Shown in pieces: positions 36,801 to 42,189 of a DNA stretch of 64,000 nucleotides; positions within the stretch are counted from its first letter, which is position 1, and each line of letters starts with the position of its first letter. A program made the position numbers and the translations under genes. This DNA comes from an uncultured Ruminococcus sp. (GTDB taxonomy: Bacteria > Bacillota > Clostridia > Oscillospirales > Acutalibacteraceae). The stretch spans positions 62,001 to 126,000 of the forward strand of contig CACYTI010000001.1 in the NCBI GenBank assembly GCA_902777275.1. Direction: 5' to 3'. Below the pieces are notes generated by a model that searched no databases, had not been told where the DNA came from, and saw nothing but the letters and a program-made list of their open reading frames with translations.

Positions 36801-38191
36801 TCGCCGCGCTCTGCGGAAAGCGAGGTCGTGGTGCCGCTCTTGATTCTGGCAGGCGAAGCCGAGGCGGTGCCTACCGAAACATCGCCGTCGTGAACCGTAC
36901 TGTCTGTCTGACCGGTCGTGGGGTTAAAGCCCTTGTACTTAACCGCCGTTGAAACCGTAACGGTCAGATTCTCTATGGTTAGCTTGCCATAGGGGTTGCT
37001 GCTGTTGAGCGGATGTGCCTGATCGATCGTGATTTTGTAGTAGGTGTCGGGGTGCAGAATGATCGAGCCGCCGCTCACCTTGTTTACGATATAGGCGTTG
37101 TCGCTGCTGCTTATGCCCGACTCAGGCATATTGTAGTCATCGCCGTATTTATCGTAATATGTGTCGCCTATTTTAAAGGCGCGCTGCGCGGTGTCCATAA
37201 TGCCGATATTGATATCGGCTCCGTGACCGGTTGCAGCCAACTGCTGCAGCGTCTTTGTTTTCAGCTCTATGCTGTATTTTCCGCTGCCTTCGTCGGTGGC
37301 TACCTTCATCGAATTAAACTGAGTTTCCCACCAGCCGTTTGACGGAGTCGTGCTTGAGGAAGGTACATTCGCCGACGAACCGTTGACAGATTCAAGATAT
37401 TCGCTGTGAATGTTACCTGTGATGTAGAAATTGGGATCCGGATTTGCTGTGACATCCCACATTATGCCTCTGTCTTTTGTGCTGAAATATACTGTAATTG
37501 TACTTCCGCTGATAAGTCCGTCCGTATATATTTTATTTTGACCAATAGTTGTACTCGTACTATAATAAGGAGTTTTCCAGTTACCTGCTGCTAAAGGTTC
37601 CTGCTGCCAGTTGTAATATCTCCTGGATTCAGCGCCGTAAATAACAAGATATTGCGGAGTGGTGGTTGTTGTTATATTAGCCGAATAAAGGGTCGGATCA
37701 GTTGCCGATTGCTGCATTTGAAAACCGTTTGTGGTTAATTTGTCCTGACCATTAATGTAGCCGTCAACATATAGGGTAGAAGAAACAATCCAAAGCTTAC
37801 TACTGCTTTTCTTAAACCAGAAAAAATACTCACCTGCAGGTCCGGTAAATGTTAAGTTTCCCCCACTACCTAATGTTTGAGCATCACTATCCGGGGTTAC
37901 ATTAGCACCTAACCCATACCACGTAGAACCCTGATTGATTTTATATGTATCTCCAGTATCTATCGTGACTTTACAGTAGTAATAACCGCTATCTACGGCT
38001 GTCATTGGATTGCTATCATTCCAATTATTAAAACTGCCTTTAAGATAAATAGGATCATCACCTGTACTCGCACTGTCAATCGTCGCCGCGTCTGTGGCTA
38101 CGAACGCCGCCGTGAAGCACGAAAACAGCATACAAAGGGACAGAACAACGGATAACGAGGATTTTGATATCCGTTTAACCTTATGTTTCAT
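24818..38191 (-). CDS. Giant secreted surface protein with about 18 tandem CnaB-like repeats
   Basis: 4,457 residues. Signal peptide of about 36 residues (SLSVVLSLCMLFSCFTAAF). Residues 45-140 hold a carbohydrate-binding-like module (PIYLKGSFNNWN). A bacterial-repeat (InlB-B-like) unit with FEGWYSDAACTNRF and a second VTITAVPASGKV unit lie near 450-570. After about 1,100 residues of mixed beta-rich sequence, residues about 1720-3990 form roughly 18 repeats of 105-155 residues. Each begins like VTITKAVSN, has a central V-x-V-x-E strand and ends like VTVTNAV. The Lys, Glu and Asn fit the isopeptide triad of CnaB/DUF5979 folds. The last 460 residues are unrelated. No LPXTG-type signal, dockerin or C-terminal membrane helix is seen. 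ATG at 38191 follows GGAGG. Probably an adhesin or fibrous coat protein. Confidence 0.9.
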   Translation of the reverse strand: MKHKVKRISKSSLSVVLSLCMLFSCFTAAFVATDAATIDSASTGDDPIYLKGSFNNWNDSNPMTAVDSGYYYCKVTIDTGDTYKINQGSTWYGLGANVTPDSDAQTLGSGGNLTFTGPAGEYFFWFKKSSSKLWIVSSTLYVDGYINGQDKLTTNGFQMQQSATDPTLYSANITTTTTPQYLVIYGAESRRYYNWQQEPLAAGNWKTPYYSTSTTIGQNKIYTDGLISGSTITVYFSTKDRGIMWDVTANPDPNFYITGNIHSEYLESVNGSSANVPSSSTTPSNGWWETQFNSMKVATDEGSGKYSIELKTKTLQQLAATGHGADINIGIMDTAQRAFKIGDTYYDKYGDDYNMPESGISSSDNAYIVNKVSGGSIILHPDTYYKITIDQAHPLNSSNPYGKLTIENLTVTVSTAVKYKGFNPTTGQTDSTVHDGDVSVGTASASPARIKSGTTTSLSAERGEATYTFEGWYSDAACTNRFSTTATGATSPAVNSDTTYYALFTAGEPSQKYTITAQSNDTSLGTASITGGLAADDGTKAYKGATVTITAVPASGKVLKTARTTSGNVSIDGNNIYLTGFTANTTVTAVFADATNIYFTAKSSTGSNHPTVQKNGSSISTGTYTPLEGGSSMSCYQATDADEITLTAQTISGQTFDKWIIEGGSYTITQGSLTDQTIKLKARGNFRAVANYISAGTTTSWKFNVWPEESGLTSSDSAVSTTRYQSYTYDGKTDIRIGYFTANDASPGHYHVQAYTDSKYYKKDGNNDLISSWQTLTKEASISSGDARFYHDSGSGTVYTLLLYCNTGSDDTVEVKVVKGRIEPGGSESDVIDDTSGESGYKTIYAKNGTCGGTAGWGYTKVTAGSTLQTDKLGIPSYKGYNDEYKTYYYQDNVNTTITVQTEVTRTGGWAVMAYVVNGETFMASQVGSSNVYKANIEVPAGSGDLEITPVYYNKPAFENKKYVKFYVDASTLGTAWADKQGNTTIGCYTWYSATKNNGNYPGQPMLKDGSGKYYMYVPEYYIEEDGTVSSTRIKGVLIDNYWENETVHKKFVGYNGSYYNLQSYDYYDPIAISKIAKVDTIQYVIKYKPNNSSYRIPLADPPRTSNANTDSNSNNLRDHKSYSNSHLASKYNDNYNQLGSSSTGSLSSGFASDSYYQWEDLTNYDGNKINLIGEEVTGTPSGTLYVVSVGNQNWNDSASDGQNIGKWATVWKVYNSSGTLIATAPPSYFIEHTDTAEYNLIDDTYSNYDVKISYEHEEVVKDGDHTGRSNGAENNSGIRIDGRWIYSKSTDPTNAKIKVVQVNTSDSTKYALVANNAGGTADVGAGYATKAQAEAAGNAAGSLYDVDVWFPNRETTATMRINVGNGYMFKGFRYMKLGSSAGTVLGGDFSDNVADYVDIPTQGTAADMTIDTNYCLVAVVEKLPATSFNLTHEKKASSQGKGYYYLTYRILDENNQVVTASGVATTGGNTTSSPANFTIQNFQNLNSYKDTYKLEVTLRTDPIGTSSFSRWLENDHNGGYEDLGDNGYNGTRAPNNATMTKTYPLSDFFNEAGTELLVQSLNFYSELAVAGTVGVLHTLTTDTTGTGTTVNQVRVLDSAGTAIYTSPESGHAATTNITPTYIVENSGNVLEITLKTTTTTGNFIKFSADNGQTIEIPTTVNSTFTDEDGYVYTITDSSVSGNVRTVKFTIPVESFFEIIDGESEFKTSAGALKFYSKLNLPTQGLTIEKTIDVTDTSTGFTMNVTMDGEEYTGAYTDVNGDPQTNFPSGGLAIKGGESITLTEVVVGSQITVTETPVNTYTYNGATVTNITTSADVTNGKRVTIADVSGQKITFNNKKKRTLTITKSADTSTSETFDFYVYKWNANASPADYELITTDPGFTYSGSGSFSDSTHKLTLAKDATASLTVYTGEKYKVVEVPKSGTTFEFSRTGSSVTDGTSVISTVGEVENGYDNIVIDNDTTAVTIRNNQVRNNVLITKTTNADYDYATNFKVRVQFSTDGGNTFTDLQALTLNVTHHDNTTGTVARDAIAGGGYQYSIKKGDVITVPDVVKGTIVRVIESDYVSDYYTFGGITSGNVTLTNVAGNNYAKQFTMGTADVNITVSNEFIPQTIRVTKKIYKKNGDNFSDYEYNDGSKFTMHVDLNPHGSGANYDPLGTGLVSVNGTGTATAPTGDGATAAAAGNYVVEKDGYIQFNNIPKGSRVEIQETAVGISPITGEQRFTTKELVQSAQATDSSATNLATGYITVNSDLNLVQRNIVKQNDVEIKKTTDSVDTTVDHTIHISAWDNGKPNHMYDGTTPHTATAAISTINYTRSTLGGTTTTESTSNGNITIHHGDTITLHYPVGTYYEITETAGTLYSYYNVSADTPDMASSTGGVNVPAPSVNTATGEVKFQTKDAKPEITYINNRNEYTYTIKKETNINNTDDEFKIKVWVKDNASVQNWTQYTAAIGQHTADATTGKYTIKKDETFTISGLKANSLIKVEETDVNSPKYAIGSIDAVGTDADFHFTQGETSAYTTVNADKGLVITNNVQTTTVTINKSVTGGATGKYTEFPLTVKITDESGSSSKTYAYTSSYTTSGSYTAHTGSVTNGTANSDVKIWGTETLTFTGVPVGATVEVTEGTMPTGYSCTSIGATGGANVTSNTKPNVTFKTTGSATAAVAIVNAVATHNVTITKAISNSNNSTEEFSISASIKPDGADDTAVTTWTRSIASAASASGSLSGMAIKNGESIVLENVPEGAEITVSEAAETDFTCQSIVAMDGNSTVIASANASTLTFTVPSSNATVTVTNKINDKTVTIHKVTDTATTGKSFKIKAQYTPTNTNTLTDYTSDSFSAGYATLGKDDTATVTVPKDASVTITELTGSDMPSGYEFEKITVDTTTSTAQNNGYTYTEQTDEDIYVHNTELHSVNLYKTTDNIGTTDTFTFKVYKWDTNASPNAWVQVDGDYTITANAAATATTTKFRKETLIKVVETPVTSGKYTYDHSGSSVANAADTSYSRPSGENGFENIKMGTSDVNVTLNNTVNTKTVKISKTADYTETTTGAFTFNVNTQEEGAASASNCTYKYKLNGTGSELDFTDGNVTIASGQFIEIYNVPVDTVVTVQETNAGQATSTTAVISNEKASTGSYNPETKTAAFTVGTSADPEVQFTNSKTKTLTITKTTDIADTSENFYIKVEKYDTSTSQYAAFNGSYSGPENRLNGGKFTIHHGESISISVNTNEQYRVYETDIPSYYTLASVTPTGASSATAYPASGTQTGSDVTIGESNVTVAFVNNIAKHDVTITKAVSNLTTADTFPISVTLNDPTTDSAVHNEYTCTYDGTNTPWGSATIADGTAQTFTVAQNKTVTIKNVPYGTTVTVNEVPAARYNCTGITVTGAADAGTQSGTDANRTLEFTTANAQAYVTVTNAVKTQDLTITKNVTNSAKNNDNFLITITIKPDGSSGSIQAQWVYTDSTLTTQNTDPQNLPTTIKNGQSYVISNVPVGAEVSVSEDDISSTDYSFSEIVVSPTVTETTGTQSKTFEMPVEDETVTIKNTINNKTVTVKKIVDDGSGSFPILVEVKNSNANDFSNYSGTGFTDGKVDIESGSAGVQISVPLDAEVRVSELTADIPTGYQFSKFTKQIGSADQTDETAVDVTNSGSTVIGKSYTYTGTDNATIIVNNVKVQNGLTVKKICDDGNPGDSTFRISVKYRRQSDSDDQTTYVDVANGGSEVINLPYGTIIKEVTETPVTGYVLDRITKGAADTEAFALFTLLGSETITVHNRLTKHTVTIEKEVVNESGTSIADSQVFNVSVQQDSSAATSHTFSKGSPVTLNNVPYGTVVTVSENNIPRGYEFVSITDDGSVTVDGNETITVTNKKLSSHGVKIKKVVDKDSGDTEFGMKISTTEIPYSYRKYNSLDVEQGTAVDMSSGGEATFNLKKDEYVIVSGLYKDEVLTVQETYNGSEYAFEKFVVNSADYTGTVTNQAMSYTVLSSPAMQTIDVSNVNAITTKYNITYNFTSYRSLYGDMSYSTGAQDFTATELTSLTSGTVKNVSGGDVTALKFNTVTAMKSFIDNHAPYEDGFRESVTWISGKVDNTDTNISTKFVTAPTDSDLAENGVKLSYNEAGNLLTIIVNAYQADVGPVEAIFKLPYKTTNGNDSLVPDGETPERINPLARDAVTTAQQGLVVIDGNLVQAPEKLSDGKYFSYWKMYTPESDIFNNSNMPYSKCYSRSFNFVLYQDSIIEAVYENTEAVSPHDEAVKDGNDQKATITFMENSRTQWNGYPDDNTTKYKDNVDWQLGDRVYSDFLISFEYNDLQLNTDNSNTYQYGVVIETLGDVKASMDNWDDEKGATKYTQSDYIAKFGSTHNANDVETFIKFGSAGSHTYSKSQKSVKGLDNKNRVDYYHAMALITQKYGDENWGKANNKEDYVYRAYSYLYNAKTGTVLLVSDPLYFTVYDIANINYQASATP

Positions 38192-38385
38192 AGATTTTTA
38201 CCTCCATTTCTTAAATATATATAAGTTAAATAATGTTTGATATATATTAACAAATGCTGCGCCTGAACCGGCAAAAAGAAAAGTGGTTCTTGCCGACTGT
38301 TCACTGCCGCATTTGGATTTTCCGTTAAACCGCATCATTCCCCGGAACCTGCGACACTCTAAATCAAGCCGTCGCCGCAAAGATT

Positions 38386-38440
38386 GCGTAGGGGCGCACC
38401 CGCGTGTGCGCCCGGGCGAACACATGGGTTCGCCCCTACA
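38386..38440. repeat. Dispersed palindromic repeat, short form, copy D
   Basis: 55 bp made of two joined hairpins: GGGGCGCAC/GTGCGCCC and GGGCGAAC/GTTCGCCC, bounded by CGTAGGGG and CCCCTACA. It aligns with the reverse complement of copy A. It lies in the presumed leader of the giant gene. Confidence 0.85.
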
Positions 38441-38513
38441 AATCCAAGGAAAACATATCTATTTTCAGAAGTTAACGAATAATCTCTCCGCTTTTCGGAA
38501 TGAAAGTAAAAGC

Positions 38514-38588
38514 TTATTCGGGTCCGTCTCTCAGTTTTTTATATGTTTGCCCGTAATTATTCCGTTTATCCGTTACGCGTTTGTTCAT
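38514..38588 (-). CDS. 24-codon open frame, possible leader peptide or regulator remnant
   Basis: The ATG at 38588 follows GGGGGG by seven bases, an excellent ribosome site, about 110 bases downstream of a promoter-like sequence. The product begins MNKRVTDKRNNYGQTYKKLR and stops four residues later. The NYGQTYKKLR stretch resembles the first helix of XRE/Rgg-type regulators, so it may be the stump of a truncated regulator gene. The alternative is a regulatory leader peptide of the giant gene. Too short to be sure it is translated. Confidence 0.35.
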   Translation of the reverse strand: MNKRVTDKRNNYGQTYKKLRDGPE

Positions 38589-38694
38589 CAATTATCCCCC
38601 CTTTTTTACATTTATGCACTTTTAACAGAAACTATGGTACTTTTTTATTGATATAGTGCAAGTTTTTTCAAAAGAATATAATTAGATAAGATAT

Positions 38695-38723
38695 ATTTTA
38701 GCATAAAACTTACAATATTGCAA
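38695..38723 (-). promoter_or_regulatory. Probable promoter of the giant surface protein transcript
   Basis: Minus strand TTGCAA, 17-bp spacer, TAAAAT. It would give a leader of about 500 bases containing the 24-codon frame and repeat copy D. Confidence 0.5.
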
Positions 38724-38830
38724 CAGTTTTTTGAAATACCGATGATTTTTTTGGCTATTTTTTCGGATATTTCTTTCTTAAAATTATACGCGATATACGC
38801 GCTCTTTTATTGAAGCTTGTAATTTTTTTA

Positions 38831-38870
38831 AAGAAAAAAAAAAGAAACCAAGGCGGCATAAACCTTGATT
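38831..38870 (-). terminator. Terminator of the acidic-tailed lipoprotein gene
   Basis: Minus strand AATCAAGG/CCTTGGTT stem (one G-T pair), nine-base loop, then TTTC and a run of ten T, starting ten bases after the stop codon. Confidence 0.8.
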
Positions 38871-38880
38871 CCTTTTAATG

Positions 38881-40059
38881 TTAATTTTCTTCAAACGGTA
38901 CTATCGAGCTGTATTCGCCGGGGTCGGGGTCGGGTTCCGGCTCGGGGTCGGGTCCCGGCTGAGGCTCGGGTTCAGGCTCGGGCTCGGGCTCGGGCTGTGA
39001 GGATTCTCCGCCGCCGCTGCTCTGCTCAGACTGGCTGCTCTCGGCAGGCTGAGGCTGCGGCTGAGGAGTGTAACTTGTGTCGTCGTCATCGTCGTCATCG
39101 TCATCATCATCGTAGCTGCTTCTGCCCGTAGACGAGGATGAGGAGGATGATGAAGATCTGCTGCTGTCGTCATCGTCGGAGCTGTCTTGCGTATAAGATG
39201 AATCGTACGAGTCGGTTTCGGTATTGGAAGAAACGCGGGCAGCCGCCGTGCTCGCGGGCTCGGTGACCTCTATCTTCTTGCCGCTCAGCTCAGCCTTCAT
39301 TTTGACCTTTAGAACCACAAGGTCAAAAATCGAGGTCTGGTCGGTCAGACCCGAAACGCCCTTGTAGCGGTAAACCGCGACAAGGTGACTGTCGCCGTTG
39401 TAGTAATATCTGACATTGTTAAGATTTGTTTCACTCAGGCTGTCGGTCTTGGAGTTCTCAAGCTTCGCCTTTTGCTCTTCGGTCTTTGCCTTTTTTGCAA
39501 GCTCGTCAAACTTCTTTTTGATTTCGGCGCTGACCTCTGTTTTTACGTCGTCTTTTTTGGCGTCAGCCTGTTCGAGGACGTCGTCCTCAAAGATCTGCTT
39601 GCCCGTGATAACGTCTAAATTGTAAATATAAAAATCACTTTTCGCCTTGTCAACAGTGCGGCGCTCAATCACCACGCTGAGCAGGCTGCCGTTGAGGAAA
39701 GCCGCGTAGTCAATGCGGTCAACGGGTTTTCCGTCCTTTGAGTTCATGTTTTTGAGTTCGACGTCAAAGTTAGCGGTGATGTCAAGATTGATGCGCTTTG
39801 CGTCGTTGCTGTCAAGCTTTATCTCGGGGAGGCGGCTCGGCATTTCCTTGTTCTTGATATCCTTTTCGCCCTTGATAAGGAAATCGCCCGAAAACGGCAG
39901 CTTCTTCTCGGTTTTGGTGGAAACATAGGTTTCAGCCGTAGCGTTCTTGGGAACCGATGAAGACTGCTCGCTGTCGTTGCCTTTCTTACTGCCGGATCCG
40001 CAGGCGCACATTGTCAGCGCAAGCATACACACGAGCACAGCCGACAGGATTCTTTTCAT
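38881..40059 (-). CDS. Lipoprotein with Ser/Asp-rich and Pro-Glu repeat tail
   Basis: About 392 residues from the ATG at 40059, which follows AGAGG by seven bases. The lipobox is ALTMCACGSGS, so it is anchored in the membrane by a lipidated Cys near residue 20. The folded part (about 40-260) is beta/alpha with no family recognised. From about residue 275 the chain becomes low-complexity: SSDDDDSSRSSSSSSSSS, an uninterrupted run of eleven Asp, then QPQPQPAESS and many PE, PQ and PD dipeptides. Such tails usually span the wall. It has its own promoter and terminator, so it is monocistronic. Function unknown. Confidence 0.8.
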   Translation of the reverse strand: MKRILSAVLVCMLALTMCACGSGSKKGNDSEQSSSVPKNATAETYVSTKTEKKLPFSGDFLIKGEKDIKNKEMPSRLPEIKLDSNDAKRINLDITANFDVELKNMNSKDGKPVDRIDYAAFLNGSLLSVVIERRTVDKAKSDFYIYNLDVITGKQIFEDDVLEQADAKKDDVKTEVSAEIKKKFDELAKKAKTEEQKAKLENSKTDSLSETNLNNVRYYYNGDSHLVAVYRYKGVSGLTDQTSIFDLVVLKVKMKAELSGKKIEVTEPASTAAARVSSNTETDSYDSSYTQDSSDDDDSSRSSSSSSSSSTGRSSYDDDDDDDDDDDTSYTPQPQPQPAESSQSEQSSGGGESSQPEPEPEPEPEPQPGPDPEPEPDPDPGEYSSIVPFEEN

Positions 40060-40136
40060 ATACATACCTCTTTTCAAATATAGTTTTGTTATTTTTTTGA
40101 GTATTATTCCGTTTTCAATTTTGTCCGTTACATTTT

Positions 40137-40165
40137 AGTATAGCATTTTGAGTTTGAGATTTCAA
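40137..40165 (-). promoter_or_regulatory. Promoter of the acidic-tailed lipoprotein gene
   Basis: Minus strand TTGAAA, 17-bp spacer, TATACT, about 78 bp before the start codon. Confidence 0.65.
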
Positions 40166-40309
40166 GGTAAAAATATAACTAATTCCGTTTTATCCTCAGT
40201 TTTGGCTGTTTTTTGTCGGGTTGTACAAATTATTCGCCCTGCGGTTCGGATATTTGCGGTAATTATGCCGTTATTATTTGTTAATTCGAGCAGATTTTTG
40301 TTGCTGATG

Positions 40310-40338
40310 TTGAATAACAAAACAAAATATGATATAAT
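40310..40338 (+). promoter_or_regulatory. Promoter of the EamA-HAD gene pair
   Basis: TTGAAT, 17-bp spacer, TATAAT, 36 bp before the GTG start of the EamA gene. Confidence 0.7.
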
Positions 40339-40373
40339 ATTACCGAATTTTTCGTCTGCGGGGGTGAATCGGC

Positions 40374-41300
40374 GTGAGTGTATCTGTTTTTCGTAAGCGC
40401 GCCGCTGCGCCTGTTTTAGCCGCCGCCTGCGCCCTGCTGTGGGGCACCGCGTTTCCTTTTATAAAGTTAGGCTACAGTGCGTTTGAGATCGCCGCCGATG
40501 ACCGGGGAGCGATGCTGCTCTTCGCGGGGCTGCGTTTTTCGATCGCGGGACTTATGGCTTTGGCGCTGACACTCTTCAAAAAAAGCGGAAGCGGATCTAT
40601 AAAAAATCTGCTGCCCGCCGCCGCTCTGCTCGGAGCGGTGCAAACCTTCGCTCAATATCTCTTTACATATATAGGTTTAGGGCTGACGACCGCCGCGAAC
40701 ACCTCGATAATAACCGCCTGCGCGTCGTTCCTGACCGTGCTTGCCGTGCCGCTGTTCTTTAAAAGCGACCGCATAACCGCCGTTAAGCTGCTCGGCTGCG
40801 CTTTGGGCTTTGGCGGTGTGCTTATCGTCAACCGCGGCGGAGGAGTAACGGCCGAGACCCTGCCGGGCGACCTGCTTGTTTTTATCTCCACTGTCTGCGC
40901 CGCTGCGGGAAACATCATCGCGAAAAAAGCAGGAAAAGGGCGCGACCCACTGCGGCTCACCGCGTGGCAGCTTTTGATAGGCGGCGCACTTCTGTGCATG
41001 GCGGGGCTCATCCTCGGCGGCAGGCTGAATTTGCTAAACCTGAACGGGCTGCTTATTCTGCTATGGCTCGCGTTTGTCTCGGCGGCGGCGTTCTCGGTGT
41101 GGACAGCTCTGCTTAAATATAACCCCGCAAGCAAAATTTCGGTTTTTATATTGCTGGTGCCCGTGTTCGGCACCCTGCTCTCGGGGCTGCTGTTGGGCGA
41201 GCAGGTGTTCCGCGCAGAGGTGTTTATTTCGCTCGCGCTGATTTCGGCGGGTATTATCCTTGTGAATTTGTCAAAGGTCGGTGAAAAGCATGGCGTGTAA
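40374..41300 (+). CDS. EamA/DMT superfamily transporter
   Basis: 308-residue inner membrane protein with ten predicted helices arranged as two repeated EamA halves (about 10-150 and 160-305). It has the usual ALLWGTAFPFIKLGY opening and the conserved LTTAANTSIITACASFLTVL in the first half. Family members export amino acids, nucleotides or other metabolites; the substrate is not visible here. GTG at 40374 follows GGGGGTG. The next gene, a HAD phosphatase, overlaps its end, so the two share a transcript. Confidence 0.9.
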   Translation: MSVSVFRKRAAAPVLAAACALLWGTAFPFIKLGYSAFEIAADDRGAMLLFAGLRFSIAGLMALALTLFKKSGSGSIKNLLPAAALLGAVQTFAQYLFTYIGLGLTTAANTSIITACASFLTVLAVPLFFKSDRITAVKLLGCALGFGGVLIVNRGGGVTAETLPGDLLVFISTVCAAAGNIIAKKAGKGRDPLRLTAWQLLIGGALLCMAGLILGGRLNLLNLNGLLILLWLAFVSAAAFSVWTALLKYNPASKISVFILLVPVFGTLLSGLLLGEQVFRAEVFISLALISAGIILVNLSKVGEKHGV

Positions 41301-41961
41301 AATCAGGGGCGTTATCTCGGACATGGACGGAGTTATTCTCGACTCTGAAAAGCTTTATGTGCGGTTCTGGTGCGAGGCGGCTGATTTTTACGGCTACCCC
41401 ATGGAAAGGCGGCACGCGCTCGGCATACGTTCAATGGCGCGTCCGTTCGCGATAGAGCGGCTGCAAGGGTGGTTCGGAAAGGATTTTGACTACGACCTTG
41501 TTCGTAACAAGCGGATCGAGCTGATGGACAAATATGTCGGCGTACACGGAATTCAGGCTAAGCAGGGCGCGAAGGCTCTGCTTGAGTGGCTGAAAGCGAA
41601 CGGCTACAGCGTCGCTCTTGCCACCGCCACGCCCGTTGACCGCGCCTCACTGTATTTGGGCAACGTCGGGCTGCTCCGGTATTTCGACAAGGTTTGCAGC
41701 GCGCGTCAGGTCAAAAACGGCAAGCCTGAGCCGGACATTTACCTGTTCGCCGCAAATAAGCTCGGTCTTGCTCCCGAGGAATGCCTTGCGCTGGAGGACT
41801 CGCCCAACGGTGCGCGTTCAGCCGCCGCCGCAGGCTGCAAAACCGTTCTCATTCCCGATTTGGATAACCCGGCGGAGGAGCTAAAGGATTTGATTTTCAC
41901 CTCTGCCGACAATCTGATAAGGGTGATTGAAATACTCACTCAAACGCAAACCGATAAATAA
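41290..41961 (+). CDS. HAD-IA family hydrolase (beta-phosphoglucomutase-like)
   Basis: About 223 residues. The nucleophile motif is DMDGVILDSE near the N-terminus, followed by a four-helix cap region (about 20-85), LATATPVDRASLYL (motif II Ser/Thr region), GKPEPDIYLFAANKL with the motif III Lys, and LEDSPNGARSAAAAG (motif IV Asp). This is the pattern of phosphoglucomutase- and phosphatase-type HAD enzymes, and the exact phosphate ester is unknown. A GTG three codons earlier (41281) is an alternative start. It overlaps the EamA gene by eleven bases. Confidence 0.88.
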   Translation: MACKIRGVISDMDGVILDSEKLYVRFWCEAADFYGYPMERRHALGIRSMARPFAIERLQGWFGKDFDYDLVRNKRIELMDKYVGVHGIQAKQGAKALLEWLKANGYSVALATATPVDRASLYLGNVGLLRYFDKVCSARQVKNGKPEPDIYLFAANKLGLAPEECLALEDSPNGARSAAAAGCKTVLIPDLDNPAEELKDLIFTSADNLIRVIEILTQTQTDK

Positions 41962-42138
41962 GGTTTTTGGGCAGCATGACGGAGAATCTGACAGCGCGAT
42001 TTACGCACCCGAATCAATCAGTGCTTCCATAACAAAAAGCAGCGTGACGCTGCACCCGGTCCCGCCATTTATGATGTTTTCTTGTTCGGAAAGCTTCATC
42101 AACGGCGGGACGGATATATTTCTAATAAATCAAAAAAG

Positions 42139-42176
42139 CAAAGCACTTTCGGAAACAAAGAACCGGAAGCGCTTTA
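42139..42176 (-). terminator. Terminator of the PAP2 gene
   Basis: Minus strand AAAGCGCTTCCGG pairs imperfectly with CCGAAAGTGCTTT and is followed by GCTTTTTTG, about 14 bases past the PAP2 stop. Confidence 0.65.
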
Positions 42177-42189
42177 ATTCTTGTATTGA

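Larger units (their letters stand above)
38192..38880. other. 689-bp AT-rich region upstream of the giant gene
   Basis: Contains, in minus-strand order, the lipoprotein terminator (38831-38870), a promoter (38695-38723), a 24-codon open frame with a strong ribosome site (38514-38588), and palindromic repeat copy D (38386-38440), then about 195 bp to the giant gene start. No complete gene otherwise. Confidence 0.7.

Noticed and set aside
25000..38000. Many open frames of 60-200 codons on the plus strand opposite the giant gene, some Cys- or Val-rich
   Set aside because: They mirror the repetitive coding sequence of the giant gene, recur at the repeat period and lack ribosome sites or family motifs.
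40148..40396. 82-codon hydrophobic open frame before the EamA gene
   Set aside because: It overlaps the EamA promoter and start, has no ribosome site, and is antisense to the lipoprotein promoter.
41962..42189. Possible small gene between the HAD and PAP2 genes
   Set aside because: Only the PAP2 terminator and a GCAGCG-TGA-CGCTGC hairpin were seen; open frames there have no start signals.
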